Assembly (NCBI RefSeq): GCF_014651035.1
Contig: NZ_BMWC01000010.1
Span: 62,001-126,000 of the forward strand
Origin: Streptomyces lomondensis
Lineage (GTDB): Bacteria; Actinomycetota; Actinomycetes; Streptomycetales; Streptomycetaceae
Reading direction: 5' to 3'
DNA length: 64,000 nt
Below, one piece after another: positions 41,485 to 49,943 of this stretch (the stretch's first letter is position 1; each line of letters begins with the position of its first letter). The notes beneath the pieces are model-generated. The model was not told the DNA's origin and searched no databases. It saw nothing but the letters and a program-made list of their open reading frames with translations. Position numbers and translations under genes: made by a program.

Positions 41485-41518
41485 CCGACGGGCCAGGTCG
41501 TACGACCTGGCCCGTCGG
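41485..41518. terminator. 34-bp perfect palindrome terminator
   Basis: A perfect 17-bp inverted repeat centred between 41501 and 41502 (left arm starts CCGACGGGCCAGGTCG). It lies between the convergent pruA and oxidoreductase genes and can end both. Confidence 0.85.
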
Positions 41519-41527
41519 CGTACCGGC

Positions 41528-42475
41528 TCAGGGATGCGGTACCAGCACGATCCCGCCCCGCGCACGGCCCTCCTCGCCCAGTTCGTGGGCCTTGGCGGCC
41601 TCCGCCAGCGGCAGGGTGGTCGTCACGTGGACGCGGACGCGGCGGTCGGCGAGCAGCGGGGCGGTCCGCGCCAGGAGGTCGCCCGACGGGCCGGTCGGGA
41701 CGAGGGCGAAGCGCAGTCCGCGGGCCTCCGCGTCCTCGGGGGCGAGGCCCAGGTCCTCGGGGACGGTGCAGAGCAGGATGCCGTCCGGGCGCAGGGTGTC
41801 GAGGGTGGGCAGGGCGTGGTCGCCGCCGACCAGGTCGAGGGCGGCGTCGATGCCGTGGACGGACTCCGCGAGGTCGCCGGCCGTGTCGTCGACGAGTTCG
41901 TCGGCGCCCAGGTCGCGCAGGAAGCCGTGGTCCTCGGGGCGCGCGACGCCGACGACGTGGGCGCCCTCCGCCTTGGCCAGCTGCACCGCCACGTGTCCGG
42001 CCCCGCCGGCCGCCGCGGGGACCAGCACGCGGCTGCCCGGGCCGACCCGGGCGATGTCGATCAGGGCGTGCCAGGCGGTGAGCGTCGCCGTCGGGGCGGC
42101 GGCCGCGTGGGCGTGGTCGAGACCGGCCGGTTTCGCGGCGAAGTGGCCGGCCGGCGCGGTGACGTGCGTGGCGTGGCCGCCGCCGTCGATCCGGCCGAAC
42201 ACCTCGTCGCCGGGCCGGAACCGGGTGACGTCGGCGCCCACCTCCTCGATCTCCCCCGACACGTCCTGCCCGAGCGTGAACGGCGGCTCCCCGAAGAGCG
42301 GCGCGGCCCCGGAACGGGCCAGCAGGTCCGCCGGGTTGACCCCGGCCGCGTGCACCCGCAGCAGCACCTCGCCGGGGCCGGGCTCGGGCCGGGGGCGTTC
42401 CTCGATCTCCAGGACGTCCGGGCCGCCGAAGCGGTGCTGGGTGATCATCTGCGCGCGCGGCTCTGCCGTGGTCAT
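41528..42475 (-). CDS. zinc-less NADP quinone oxidoreductase/alcohol dehydrogenase (MDR family)
   Basis: A 315-residue medium-chain dehydrogenase/reductase. The N-terminal domain carries VLLRVHAAGVNPADLLARSG and the catalytic-domain loop PFTLGQDVSGEIEEVGADV. The Rossmann motif is VLVPAAAGGAGHVAVQLAKA. The zinc-ligand residues of alcohol dehydrogenases are absent, which fits a quinone reductase type. ATG at 42475 with GGAGGGAG upstream. Divergent from the acetyltransferase at 42560. Confidence 0.85.
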   Translation of the reverse strand: MTTAEPRAQMITQHRFGGPDVLEIEERPRPEPGPGEVLLRVHAAGVNPADLLARSGAAPLFGEPPFTLGQDVSGEIEEVGADVTRFRPGDEVFGRIDGGGHATHVTAPAGHFAAKPAGLDHAHAAAAPTATLTAWHALIDIARVGPGSRVLVPAAAGGAGHVAVQLAKAEGAHVVGVARPEDHGFLRDLGADELVDDTAGDLAESVHGIDAALDLVGGDHALPTLDTLRPDGILLCTVPEDLGLAPEDAEARGLRFALVPTGPSGDLLARTAPLLADRRVRVHVTTTLPLAEAAKAHELGEEGRARGGIVLVPHP

Positions 42476-42559
42476 CGGGTCTCCCTCCCGGAGCCGGACC
42501 CTTCCATCGTGCTCGCATATCGGGTCGAGAGCCACCCGGCCCGTTCGCATACTGGGCCG

Positions 42560-43102
42560 ATGACCCTCCGCGTCCGCACCGCCCACACCGCCGACCTCGA
42601 CCCCGCCGAACTCGACGCCGTACGGGCCCTGGTGGAGGCCGCCTTCGACGGCGACTTCGGCGACGAGGACTGGGACCACGGCCTCGGCGGCCTGCACGCC
42701 CTCGTCCTCGACGACTCCGGGCTCGCCGCGCACGGGGCGGTCGTGATGCGCCGGGTGCGGCACCGCGGCCGGTGGCTGCGCACCGGGTACGTCGAGAACG
42801 TCGCCGTCCGCGCCGACGCCCGCCGCACCGGCCTCGGCGGGCGGGTCATGGCCGAGCTGGAACGCGTCGTCGACCGCGCCTACGACCTCGGCGCCCTCTC
42901 CGCCAGCGACGCCGGCGCCCGCCTCTACACCGCACGCGGCTGGCACCTGTGGCGCGGCGCGGTGCACGCCCTCAGCCCGGACGACGGCATCGTCCGCCTG
43001 CCGGAGGAGGAGGGCAGCACGTACGTCCGCGCCGCTCTCGCAGGCTCCCTCGATCCCGCGGGCGAGCTGGTCTTCGACTGGCGCGACGGCGATGTGCTCT
43101 AG
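42560..43102 (+). CDS. aac(2'): AAC(2')-type aminoglycoside 2'-N-acetyltransferase homologue
   Basis: A 180-residue GNAT acetyltransferase that closely follows the mycobacterial AAC(2')-I pattern along its whole length: AAFDGDFGDEDWDHGLGGLH, GRWLRTGYVENVAVRADARR (acetyl-CoA loop region), AYDLGALSASDAGARLYTAR and the C-terminal DWRDGDVL. Similarity from end to end makes the family call stronger than a generic GNAT. The enzyme may acetylate aminoglycosides or a cell-wall amine. The ATG has no Shine-Dalgarno sequence; CATACT at 42548-42553 lies six bases upstream, suggesting a leaderless transcript. A near-copy of the 15-base start region occurs at 42514-42528. Confidence 0.85.
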   Translation: MTLRVRTAHTADLDPAELDAVRALVEAAFDGDFGDEDWDHGLGGLHALVLDDSGLAAHGAVVMRRVRHRGRWLRTGYVENVAVRADARRTGLGGRVMAELERVVDRAYDLGALSASDAGARLYTARGWHLWRGAVHALSPDDGIVRLPEEEGSTYVRAALAGSLDPAGELVFDWRDGDVL

Positions 43103-43124
43103 GAATCACCGCAGGTCAGCGGGG

Positions 43125-43353
43125 TGTGACCCAGTCCACTGTCTCAGATAGTAGGAAGTCCGAGTAATTGTGGAGACAGACGCTCCGGACTCCCTTAGTT
43201 TTGTAGGAGCCGAACGTCTCGCTCGACCAAGCGAATGGCGGTCGTGAGCCGGGCCCCGCGCAGGCAATCCCTGCGGCACCGCTCCCCGCCCCATCCGGCG
43301 TCTCAAAGCCCCTTTTTCCGCACTCCGTGCTGTAGCGAAGGAGTCGATTTCCC
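43125..43353 (+). promoter_or_regulatory. promoter and long structured 5' leader of the small basic protein
   Basis: TGTGAC (43125-43130) and GATAGT (43147-43152), 16 bases apart, make a good vegetative promoter. Transcription would start near 43159, leaving a leader of about 195 bases. The leader is AT-richer than its surroundings and can fold: AGTCCG (43157-43162) with CGGACT (43186-43191), the overlapping GGAG (43172-43175) with CTCC (43183-43186), and GCAGG (43260-43264) with CCTGC (43270-43274). Confidence 0.5.
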
Positions 43354-43485
43354 ATGGCCGAGACGACCGTCCGCCGCCGAGTCCGTCACGTCTCCCGGAC
43401 GAGCGAGTCCGAGCGCAAGAACGCCGCCGCCGCGCTCCAGCGCGCCCTCGACCGCAGAGACAACGGCGGATCCACCGGCCACTGA
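43354..43485 (+). CDS. small basic conserved protein (43 residues)
   Basis: Begins MAETTVRRRVRHVSRTSESE and continues with KNAAAALQRALDRRDNGG. It is strongly basic at the N-terminus, with a probable helix in the second half. GAAGGAG lies nine bases upstream of the ATG. I think near-identical peptides occur in other streptomycetes, but this is recollection. Function unknown; the basic charge would allow RNA or DNA binding. It is preceded by a long structured leader and followed by a hairpin at 43522-43550. Confidence 0.7.
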   Translation: MAETTVRRRVRHVSRTSESERKNAAAALQRALDRRDNGGSTGH

Positions 43486-43521
43486 GCCGCACCAGGACCG
43501 GGAGCCGCACCCGATCGAGGC

Positions 43522-43550
43522 GCGGTGCGGGGCCTCACGCCCCGCGCCGC
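43522..43550. terminator. hairpin between convergent genes
   Basis: A 12-bp stem with one G-T pair (43522-43533 with 43539-43550) and a five-base loop. It overlaps the last codons of the phosphatase gene and can serve both convergent genes. Confidence 0.55.
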
Positions 43551-45100
43551 ACCTCGAAATGGTCGATCCGCTCACCGCCCGACGTCAGCGCCGACACCTC
43601 CAGCCTCGGCGCCGCGCCGCTCACCGCCTCCACCGAGAGGAACGAGAAACCGCGGTAGCGCACCCGCGACCACTCGACCGACTCCGCCCTGGTGTCCCGG
43701 GACTTGGTCCACCGGAACGTCGCGACCGACTCCCGGTCGGCGGTGTTCCCCTCGTAGCTCTCCTTCACGCCGTCCGGGAAGCCGTACAGTTCCTTGCCGC
43801 CGCCGCCCGCGGTGACGTACACGATCCCGTCCCGCCGCGGATCCGTCGTCCCGCCGACCGGCACCGGCCTGCCCACCTCACCGTCGCGGATGGCGTCGGT
43901 CCGCTCGTAGACGTGGTTGTGCCCGTTGATCACCAGGTCCACCTGGTGCCGGGCGAACAGCGGCAGCCACTCGGCGCGCACCCCGCCGTCGGAGGCGTGC
44001 GTGGACGTCGAGTACGCGCAGTGGTGGAAGAAGACGACGATGAAGTTGACGTCCTTCGAGGACCTCAACTCGCCGAGCTTCTCGTCCAGCCACCTCGTCT
44101 GCCGGCCCTCCGTGTAGCCGAAGTTGGCGGGGATCTCGTACGAGACGTCGTTCGCGTCCAGCGCGACGACGCCGACGTTGCCGTACGTGAACGCGTACAC
44201 GCCCGGTGCCGTGCGCGCGTCGAAACCGCTCTCCGGCAGGGAGAAACGGGCGAGTTGGCCGCCGTAGCCCTCCGGGGAGTACCAGGCCTCCATGTCGTGG
44301 TTGCCGGTCGTCACCATCCACGGCACCGACCTGGCCACCGGCTCGGTCTGCTTGAGGAACCGGTCCCACTGGCTCGCGTCGAAGACGTCCGACTCCTTGC
44401 CCTTGCCGGTCGGGTCGGCGTAGCAGATGTCGCCCGCGTGTAGATGGAAGGCCGGGTTCCGGCGCAGCAGCGTCCGGTCGTTGAGGGCGGCCTCCTCGCC
44501 CACGCCCTGGTCGCCGAACGCGGTGAACACGAACCGCCCGGGCGGGCTCGCGGGTGCCGTGCGGAAGGAGGTGAGGGCCGACCGGTGCCGCGGGGACGCC
44601 GGGTCGAAGCCCTCGTGGCCGACGCCGTAGTAGTACGTCGTGTCCGGGCGCAGGCCGTCCAGCGCCGCGTGCAGGTAGTACTGGTCGACCGCCGGGCGGA
44701 CGCCCTTCAGCTCCGGGGTGTGCAGGTCGCGCAGCTCGGCTTCGATCCTGCGGCCCAGGTCGTCGGGGCGCAGGCCGACGCGGACGTACGGCTTGCGCAC
44801 CGCGAGCGGCACCTGCCAGGAGATCCGCATCTGCGTCCTGGGGTCGGCGCCGAAGGCGAGATGACGGCCGAAGGGGGTGACGTAGGAGCCGGGGGCCTTC
44901 GACGTGCTCGGCGACGGGCTCCCGCTCGCCGTGCTGCCCGGCCCCGAGCCGGAACAGCCGGTCAGCAGCCCGCCCGCCACCGCGCCCGCCGTCACCAGCG
45001 TGCGCCGCCGCGACAGCCGGGTCCGCAGGTACTCGTGCTGTTCCGCCATGCTCATCCGGCGCGCGAGCTCGGGCGGGATGCCGAAGTGGGGGATCTCCAT
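43535..45100 (-). CDS. purple acid phosphatase-like metallophosphoesterase, Tat lipoprotein
   Basis: A 521-residue exported phosphatase. The N-terminus has a twin-arginine motif (LSRRRTLVTAGAVAGG) ending in the lipobox LLTGC, so a folded, lipid-anchored protein is expected. A fibronectin-like purple acid phosphatase N-domain (about residues 70-190) precedes the metallophosphoesterase domain with GDQGVGEEAALND, HAGDICYAD, TTGNHDMEAW, VFFHHCAYS and INGHNHVYERTD, the full set of metal ligands. The start at ATG 45100 leaves about 27 residues before the twin arginines. Probably scavenges phosphate from organic esters outside the cell. Confidence 0.9.
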   Translation of the reverse strand: MEIPHFGIPPELARRMSMAEQHEYLRTRLSRRRTLVTAGAVAGGLLTGCSGSGPGSTASGSPSPSTSKAPGSYVTPFGRHLAFGADPRTQMRISWQVPLAVRKPYVRVGLRPDDLGRRIEAELRDLHTPELKGVRPAVDQYYLHAALDGLRPDTTYYYGVGHEGFDPASPRHRSALTSFRTAPASPPGRFVFTAFGDQGVGEEAALNDRTLLRRNPAFHLHAGDICYADPTGKGKESDVFDASQWDRFLKQTEPVARSVPWMVTTGNHDMEAWYSPEGYGGQLARFSLPESGFDARTAPGVYAFTYGNVGVVALDANDVSYEIPANFGYTEGRQTRWLDEKLGELRSSKDVNFIVVFFHHCAYSTSTHASDGGVRAEWLPLFARHQVDLVINGHNHVYERTDAIRDGEVGRPVPVGGTTDPRRDGIVYVTAGGGGKELYGFPDGVKESYEGNTADRESVATFRWTKSRDTRAESVEWSRVRYRGFSFLSVEAVSGAAPRLEVSALTSGGERIDHFEVRRGA

Positions 45101-45219
45101 GTCCAGTGAACTTCCCAGCGGAGCCCAACAGCCGCACCACATACGGGTGAACGGAAGCCGACGGGCGCGTGCGGCCCGGGCCGGGTACCCGGATCACCTG
45201 TCCGCATCACGGACAGCCC

Positions 45220-45248
45220 GTGTCATTCCATGGGACGAGGAGTAGGGT
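45220..45248 (+). promoter_or_regulatory. leuB promoter
   Basis: GTGTCA (45220-45225) and TAGGGT (45243-45248) are 17 bases apart. The start codon follows six bases later, so the transcript would be leaderless or nearly so. Confidence 0.55.
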
Positions 45249-45254
45249 GCCCGC

Positions 45255-46298
45255 ATGTCTCGCAGCATCAATCTCGCAGTGATTCCCGGTGACGGCATCG
45301 GCCAGGAGGTCGTGGCCGAAGGTCTCAAGGTCCTCTCCGCCGTCCTTCCGCAGGATGTGAAGCTGGAGACCAAGGAGTACGACTTCGGCGCCAAGCGTTA
45401 CCACGCCACCGGTGAGACCCTCACCGACGCCGACCTCGACGCCCTGAAGAAGCACGACGCCATCCTGCTCGGCGCGATCGGCGACCCGAGCGTGCCCTCC
45501 GGCGTCCTGGAGCGCGGCTTCCTGCTCAAGCTCCGCTTCGCCTTCGACCACCACGTCAACCTGCGCCCCTCGAAGCTGCTCCCGGGTGTCGCCACCCCGC
45601 TCGCGGGCGAGCCGCAGATCGACTTCGTCGTGGTCCGCGAGGGCACCGAGGGCCCGTACACCGGCAACGGCGGCACGATCCGCAAGGGCACCGAGCACGA
45701 GGTCGCCACCGAGGTCTCCGTGAACACGGCCTTCGGTGTCGAGCGCGTGGTCCGCGACGCCTTCGCCCGTGCCCAGGCCCGCCCGCGCAAGAAGCTGGCG
45801 CTGATCCACAAGAACAACGTGCTGACCTTCGCGGGTCACCTGTGGACGAACATCTTCAACAAGGTGGCCGAGGAGTTCCCCGAGGTCACCACCGAGTACA
45901 TGCACGTGGACGCGGCGACGATCTACCTCGTCACGCAGCCCGAGCGCTTCGACGTGATCGTCACCGACAACCTCTTCGGCGACATCGTCACCGACCTCGC
46001 CGCGGCCGTCGCCGGCGGCATCGGCGTCGCCGCCAGCGGGAACATCAACCCGTCCGGCGAGTTCCCCTCGATGTTCGAGCCCGTGCACGGCTCGGCCCCG
46101 GACATCGCCGGCCAGGGCAAGGCCGACCCGACCGCCACGGTGCTGTCCGTCGCCCTGCTGCTGCGCCACCTCGGCTACGAGGCCGAGGCCGCCCGGATCG
46201 ACGAGGCGGTCGCCGCCGACCTGTCGGAGCGCACCGGCAAGCCCGCCCGCTCCACCTCGGAGATCGGCGACGCGCTCGCCGTACGCGTAGCCGGCTGA
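45255..46298 (+). CDS. leuB: 3-isopropylmalate dehydrogenase
   Basis: NAD-dependent oxidative decarboxylase (347 residues) of leucine biosynthesis. It opens with [19 protein letters not shown] and has the substrate arginines in the [20 protein letters not shown] region, [12 protein letters not shown] and the metal-site motif [20 protein letters not shown]. The C-terminal motif is [20 protein letters not shown]. Length and motifs are those of the actinobacterial short LeuB. It stands alone, ended by a strong hairpin, with ilvE downstream as a separate unit. Confidence 0.96.
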   Translation: MSRSINLAVIPGDGIGQEVVAEGLKVLSAVLPQDVKLETKEYDFGAKRYHATGETLTDADLDALKKHDAILLGAIGDPSVPSGVLERGFLLKLRFAFDHHVNLRPSKLLPGVATPLAGEPQIDFVVVREGTEGPYTGNGGTIRKGTEHEVATEVSVNTAFGVERVVRDAFARAQARPRKKLALIHKNNVLTFAGHLWTNIFNKVAEEFPEVTTEYMHVDAATIYLVTQPERFDVIVTDNLFGDIVTDLAAAVAGGIGVAASGNINPSGEFPSMFEPVHGSAPDIAGQGKADPTATVLSVALLLRHLGYEAEAARIDEAVAADLSERTGKPARSTSEIGDALAVRVAG

Positions 46299-46317
46299 CC
46301 CGCCGCTGCTTTTCCGC

Positions 46318-46350
46318 AAGCCGCCGGGTCGCATCCGCACCCGGCGGCTT
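46318..46350 (+). terminator. terminator after leuB
   Basis: A 12-bp perfect stem (AAGCCGCCGGGT at 46318-46329 and its complement at 46339-46350) with a nine-base loop, 19 bases after the leuB stop. Confidence 0.85.
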
Positions 46351-46541
46351 CCGCATGTCCCCGCCGGGTGTCACCATCGACCACCGGGCCGCATTCACCC
46401 CGTTCCGTCCTCCGTCGCCCCCGGGCGATAATCGAACGCGAGGCCGCGCGGCGAGGGAATGCTCGGACGTCCTAGCACTGGTCACCATCAGAGCTGTACC
46501 GAGCGCGGCCCGTCACTACAACCGGTGAAGGACTTCAACGC

Positions 46542-47630
46542 ATGACGACGCCCACGATCGAGCTCAAGCCGTCCGCCAACCCGCTCTCCGCCGCGGAACG
46601 GGAGGCAATCCTGGCCAACCCCGGGTTCGGCCGCCACTTCACCGACCACATGGTGACGATCAAGTGGACGGAGGGCCGCGGCTGGCACGACGGCCAGCTC
46701 GTGCCGTACGCGCCGATCTCCCTCGACCCCGCCACCACGGTCCTGCACTACGCGCAGGAGATCTTCGAGGGGCTGAAGGCCTACCGCCGCCCCGACGGCT
46801 CGGTCGCCACGTTCCGCCCGGAGAAGAACGCCGAGCGCTTCCAGCGGTCCGCGCGGCGGCTGGCGATGCCCGAGCTGCCGGTCGAGACGTTCATCGAGGC
46901 GTGCGACGCCCTGGTGAGGCAGGACAAGGCATGGGTCCCGGCGCACGGCGGTGAGGAGTCCCTCTACCTGCGCCCGTTCATGATCGCGACCGAGGTCGGG
47001 CTGGGTGTGAAGCCGGCCAACGAGTACCTGTTCCTGGTGATCGCCTCCCCGGCCGGCGCGTACTTCCCGGGCGGTGTGAAGCCGGTCTCCATCTGGGTCT
47101 CCGAGGACCGCGTCCGCGCCGTCCCCGGCGGCATGGGCGACGCCAAGACGGGCGGCAACTACGCGGCGTCCCTCCTCGCGCAGGCCGAGGCCGCGACCAA
47201 GGGCTGCGACCAGGTCTGCTACCTCGACGCCGTGGAGCACCAGTGGGTCGAGGAGCTCGGCGGCATGAACCTGTACTTCGTGTACGGCGACAAGATCGTC
47301 ACCCCGTCCCTCACCGGCTCGATCCTGGAGGGCGTCACGCGCGACTCCCTGCTCACCGTCGCGCGTGACCTCGGCTACGAGGCCGAGGAGGGCCGGATCT
47401 CGGTCGACCAGTGGCAGCGGGACTCGGAGAACGGGTCGCTCACCGAGGTGTTCGCCTGCGGTACGGCCGCGGTGATCACGCCGGTCGGGACGGTCAAGCG
47501 GGCCGGGGCGGAGTGGAAGCAGAGTGGGGGTGAGCCGGGCGAGGTCACGCTGCGGCTGCGGCAGGCGCTGCTGGATATTCAGCGGGGTACGGCTGCGGAC
47601 CCGCACGGCTGGATGCACCAGCTGGGCTGA
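46542..47630 (+). CDS. ilvE: branched-chain amino acid aminotransferase
   Basis: PLP-dependent class IV aminotransferase (362 residues) that carries out the last step of valine, leucine and isoleucine synthesis. Diagnostic sequences are [20 protein letters not shown], the PLP lysine region [20 protein letters not shown], and [23 protein letters not shown] at 46542; GAAGGA lies about ten bases upstream. The 243 bases between leuB and ilvE hold the leuB terminator. A Leu/Val/Ile-rich stretch just before ilvE has no start codon in frame, so I do not call a leader peptide. Confidence 0.96.
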   Translation: MTTPTIELKPSANPLSAAEREAILANPGFGRHFTDHMVTIKWTEGRGWHDGQLVPYAPISLDPATTVLHYAQEIFEGLKAYRRPDGSVATFRPEKNAERFQRSARRLAMPELPVETFIEACDALVRQDKAWVPAHGGEESLYLRPFMIATEVGLGVKPANEYLFLVIASPAGAYFPGGVKPVSIWVSEDRVRAVPGGMGDAKTGGNYAASLLAQAEAATKGCDQVCYLDAVEHQWVEELGGMNLYFVYGDKIVTPSLTGSILEGVTRDSLLTVARDLGYEAEEGRISVDQWQRDSENGSLTEVFACGTAAVITPVGTVKRAGAEWKQSGGEPGEVTLRLRQALLDIQRGTAADPHGWMHQLG

Positions 47631-47643
47631 TTCCCCCTGGCCA

Positions 47644-47662
47644 CCGGGGGCTCCGCCCCCGG
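47644..47662. repeat. GC hairpin of the common intergenic type after ilvE
   Basis: CCGGGGGC (47644-47651) pairs with GCCCCCGG (47655-47662) around TCC. It resembles the first hairpin of the element at 28740-28760 and may end ilvE and the convergent permease gene. Confidence 0.6.
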
Positions 47663-47671
47663 ACCCCCGGC

Positions 47672-49123
47672 CTATGCCCACCCGCCACCCGAAGCGGTTG
47701 GGCTGGACGTACGACTTGCCTCATCGGCTCCGCGCTTCGCTGAAACCGTGCCCGGAGCCGACAGCCCATACGCCGCCCCGCCCACCAGCCCCGACAGCAG
47801 GAAGCTCACGTCCACCCCGCCGGTGAGCGCCAGCAGCGGGCCCTCGTACGACGGCAGGGACACCGCCAGGACGCCGACGGTCGCGCCGGCCGCCCAGGAG
47901 AGGGTCGCCGGGACGTTCCAGCCGGCGCGGTACCAGTAGACGCCGCCCCGCGCGCGGCGGTTGAAGACCTGGAGGGCATCCGCGTCGTACACCCCGCGGC
48001 AGCGGGCGAAGCCGATCAGGGTGATGACCGCCCAGGGTGTGCCGATCGCGGTCAGGAGGAGCACGAAGGACGTCATCGCGTCCTGGGCCGTCGAGAACCA
48101 GTGCCCGGCGAAGACCGCGGCCGTGGCCACCACGGCGACCACGTACGTCGCCCGGGCCCGTGACGCGCGCGGCAGGATCGCGTCCAGGTCGAGGCCCATC
48201 GAGTACAGCATCAGACCCGCGTTGCCGACCGAGCCCGCCGAGGCCGCGAGCAGCAGCGGGACGAGGTACCAGCCGGGCGCGGCGGCGACGAGCGGACCCG
48301 CGTAGTCGAGGGCCGCCCCGGCCGCGTACGCCGTGAACGTGCCGAACAGCTGCGGCACCAGCAGGCCCAGCATCAGTCCCAGCCAGGTCGCGTGCAGCAC
48401 CCGGCGGGAGGAGTGGCGGGCCGGGGAGATGTAGCGGGTGTAGTCGCCGAGCAGGGTGATGAAGGCGATCGGGCCGGACAGCCCGGCCGCCACGGCCGCG
48501 AGCAGCCAGGTCGGCCAGAACCCGCCCAGCAGATAGCCGCCGGCCTCCGGCAGCGCGCCGGTCGTGAAGTCGGGGGCGTAGGCGATCACACCGAGCGCCA
48601 GCAGTGCCGTCATGCCGAACGCCAGGGCCCGGGACATGGCGAGCAGCACCCGGTAGCCGTAGATCGCGCCCGCCACCGTGGCCGCCGCGAGCAGCCCGTA
48701 GACGATCCCGTACGACAGGTCGCGCTGCGGCAGACCGGCCAGCCGGCCCAGCACGCCCACCATCACGTCACCGCCGATCCACACGGTCAGCGCGGTGTAG
48801 CCGAGGGCCAGGAGCAGGCCGACCACCGAGCCGACCAGGCGGCCCCGGACGCCGAACTGGGCGCCGGAGGAGGTCGACAGGTTGGTGCCGGTGCGCAGCG
48901 AGACCAGCGCCAGGGGAGCCGTGAAGACCACGCCCACCACCGTGCCCGCCACGACCGCGCTGACCGACGACCACCAGTCCAGGCCGAAGGACGGCGGCAG
49001 CCAGCCGAAGACGATCACGCCCAGGCAGAGGTTGGAGCCGAGCAGGATCGAGACGAGGTCGCGCGGCCCGCTGGTCCGCTCCTCCTCGGGGATGGTGTCG
49101 ACTCCGCGCTGTTCGATCGGCAT
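47672..49123 (-). CDS. NCS1-family permease (cytosine/allantoin/hydantoin type)
   Basis: A 483-residue permease with about twelve helices. Near the N-terminus it reads GPRDLVSILLGSNLCLGVIV, and an aromatic-rich GFWPTWLLAAVAAGLSGPIA region and DYTRYISPARHSSRR loop follow, all typical of the CodB branch of NCS1 transporters. Substrates of the family are nitrogen-rich compounds such as cytosine, allantoin and hydantoins. It is divergent from the urease-like genes and shares a duplicated operator with them, so it probably imports the nitrogen source that pathway uses. ATG at 49123 with GAGGGAG upstream. Confidence 0.87.
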   Translation of the reverse strand: MPIEQRGVDTIPEEERTSGPRDLVSILLGSNLCLGVIVFGWLPPSFGLDWWSSVSAVVAGTVVGVVFTAPLALVSLRTGTNLSTSSGAQFGVRGRLVGSVVGLLLALGYTALTVWIGGDVMVGVLGRLAGLPQRDLSYGIVYGLLAAATVAGAIYGYRVLLAMSRALAFGMTALLALGVIAYAPDFTTGALPEAGGYLLGGFWPTWLLAAVAAGLSGPIAFITLLGDYTRYISPARHSSRRVLHATWLGLMLGLLVPQLFGTFTAYAAGAALDYAGPLVAAAPGWYLVPLLLAASAGSVGNAGLMLYSMGLDLDAILPRASRARATYVVAVVATAAVFAGHWFSTAQDAMTSFVLLLTAIGTPWAVITLIGFARCRGVYDADALQVFNRRARGGVYWYRAGWNVPATLSWAAGATVGVLAVSLPSYEGPLLALTGGVDVSFLLSGLVGGAAYGLSAPGTVSAKRGADEASRTSSPTASGGGWA

Positions 49124-49138
49124 GCTTGTCTCCCTCGG

Positions 49139-49154
49139 TTAGAGCGACGTTCAA
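49139..49154. promoter_or_regulatory. operator copy 1 (permease side)
   Basis: TTAGAGCGACGTTCAA, matching the copy at 49207-49225 in all but a few positions. It lies directly downstream of the permease -10, where repressor binding would block initiation. Confidence 0.65.
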
Positions 49155-49182
49155 TGTGATAGGCGCGGTGGTCCGCCGTCAA
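49153..49182 (-). promoter_or_regulatory. permease promoter
   Basis: On the minus strand, TTGACG (49182-49177) and CACATT (49158-49153) are separated by 18 bases and lead straight into operator copy 1. Confidence 0.5.
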
Positions 49183-49206
49183 CCTTTCGGGCAAGGGGAA
49201 TTTATG

Positions 49207-49225
49207 TTTAGAGTGACGTTCTAAA
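49207..49225. promoter_or_regulatory. operator copy 2 (urease side)
   Basis: TTTAGAGTGACGTTCTAAA, a palindrome with perfect TTTAGA/TCTAAA arms. It sits 13 bases before the urease start codon. A possible -10, TATGTT at 49203-49208, overlaps its left end. The likely ligand is the TetR protein encoded at the end of this gene run. Confidence 0.7.
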
Positions 49226-49238
49226 CGGAGGGAGTGAC

Positions 49239-49943
49239 ATGCGGCTGACCCCGACCGAACGCGACCGGCTGCTGCTCTTCGGCGCCGCCGAGCTCGCCCG
49301 CGCCCGCAGGGCCAGGGGACTGCGGCTCAACGTCCCCGAGGCGACCGCGCTCATCGCCGACACGGTGTGCGAGGCCGCCCGGGACGGCAGGCGGCTCGCG
49401 GAGGCCGTCGAGGCCGCCCGGTCCGTCCTCGGTCCCGGCGACGTGCTGCCCGGGGTCGCCGACGTCGTCACCGAGGTGCACGTCGAGGCGGTCTTCGACG
49501 ACGGCTCGCGGCTCGCGGTCGTCTCCGACCCCCTCGGCGGCGGATCGGGGCCGGACGCCCCGGGCGCCCTGCTGCCCGGGCCGGAACACGCCGAGCCGGA
49601 GCCGGTCGAGCGGCTGACCGTCACCAACACCGCGACCGTGCCCGTCTCCGTCACCTCCCACTTCCACTTCTTCGAGGCCAACCCGCGCCTCGACTTCGCA
49701 CGGGAGAGGGCCTACGGGATGCGGCTCGCCGTGCCCGCGGGGTCCTCCGTGCGGTTCGGGCCGGGGGAGAGCGTCGAGGTGTGGCTCGTGCCCATCGGGG
49801 GCGAGCGGATCGCGATCGGGTTCGCCGGACTCGTCGACGGGCCCCTGGACGCGCCGGGCGCCCGCGAGGAGGCGCTGCGCCGCGCCGCCGCCTGCGGCTA
49901 CCTCGGCGCGGCGGACACACCTGACCAGGAGGTCGAGCGATGA
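49239..49943 (+). CDS. ureAB: urease gamma-beta fusion subunit
   Basis: A 234-residue fusion. Residues 1-100 are gamma-like (MRLTPTERDRLLLFGAAELA, LNVPEATALIADTVCEAARD, EVHVEAVFDDGSRLAVVSDP). Residues about 125-215 are beta-like (VTSHFHFFEANPRLDFARER, GMRLAVPAGSSVRFGPGE). Between them is a Gly/Pro-rich linker. The ATG follows CGGAGGGAG at a good distance. The stop overlaps the ureC start by ATGA. It belongs to a divergent paralogue of urease rather than the standard ureABC-FGD cluster, because no accessory genes are nearby. Confidence 0.9.
   Translation: MRLTPTERDRLLLFGAAELARARRARGLRLNVPEATALIADTVCEAARDGRRLAEAVEAARSVLGPGDVLPGVADVVTEVHVEAVFDDGSRLAVVSDPLGGGSGPDAPGALLPGPEHAEPEPVERLTVTNTATVPVSVTSHFHFFEANPRLDFARERAYGMRLAVPAGSSVRFGPGESVEVWLVPIGGERIAIGFAGLVDGPLDAPGAREEALRRAAACGYLGAADTPDQEVER

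Noticed and set aside
39711-42518. Long minus-strand frame opposite pruA
   Set aside because: Mirror frame of pruA with repetitive Val/Gly/Asp sequence; the N-terminal part is an off-frame copy of the oxidoreductase.
43116-43355. A 79-codon minus-strand frame opposite the structured leader
   Set aside because: Codon use is unlike the genome, there is no ribosome binding site, and it overlaps the promoter and leader of the small basic protein.
46452-46528. A Leu/Val/Ile-rich reading frame just before ilvE that looked like a leader peptide
   Set aside because: It has no start codon in frame near the branched-chain residues and no terminator hairpin follows before ilvE.
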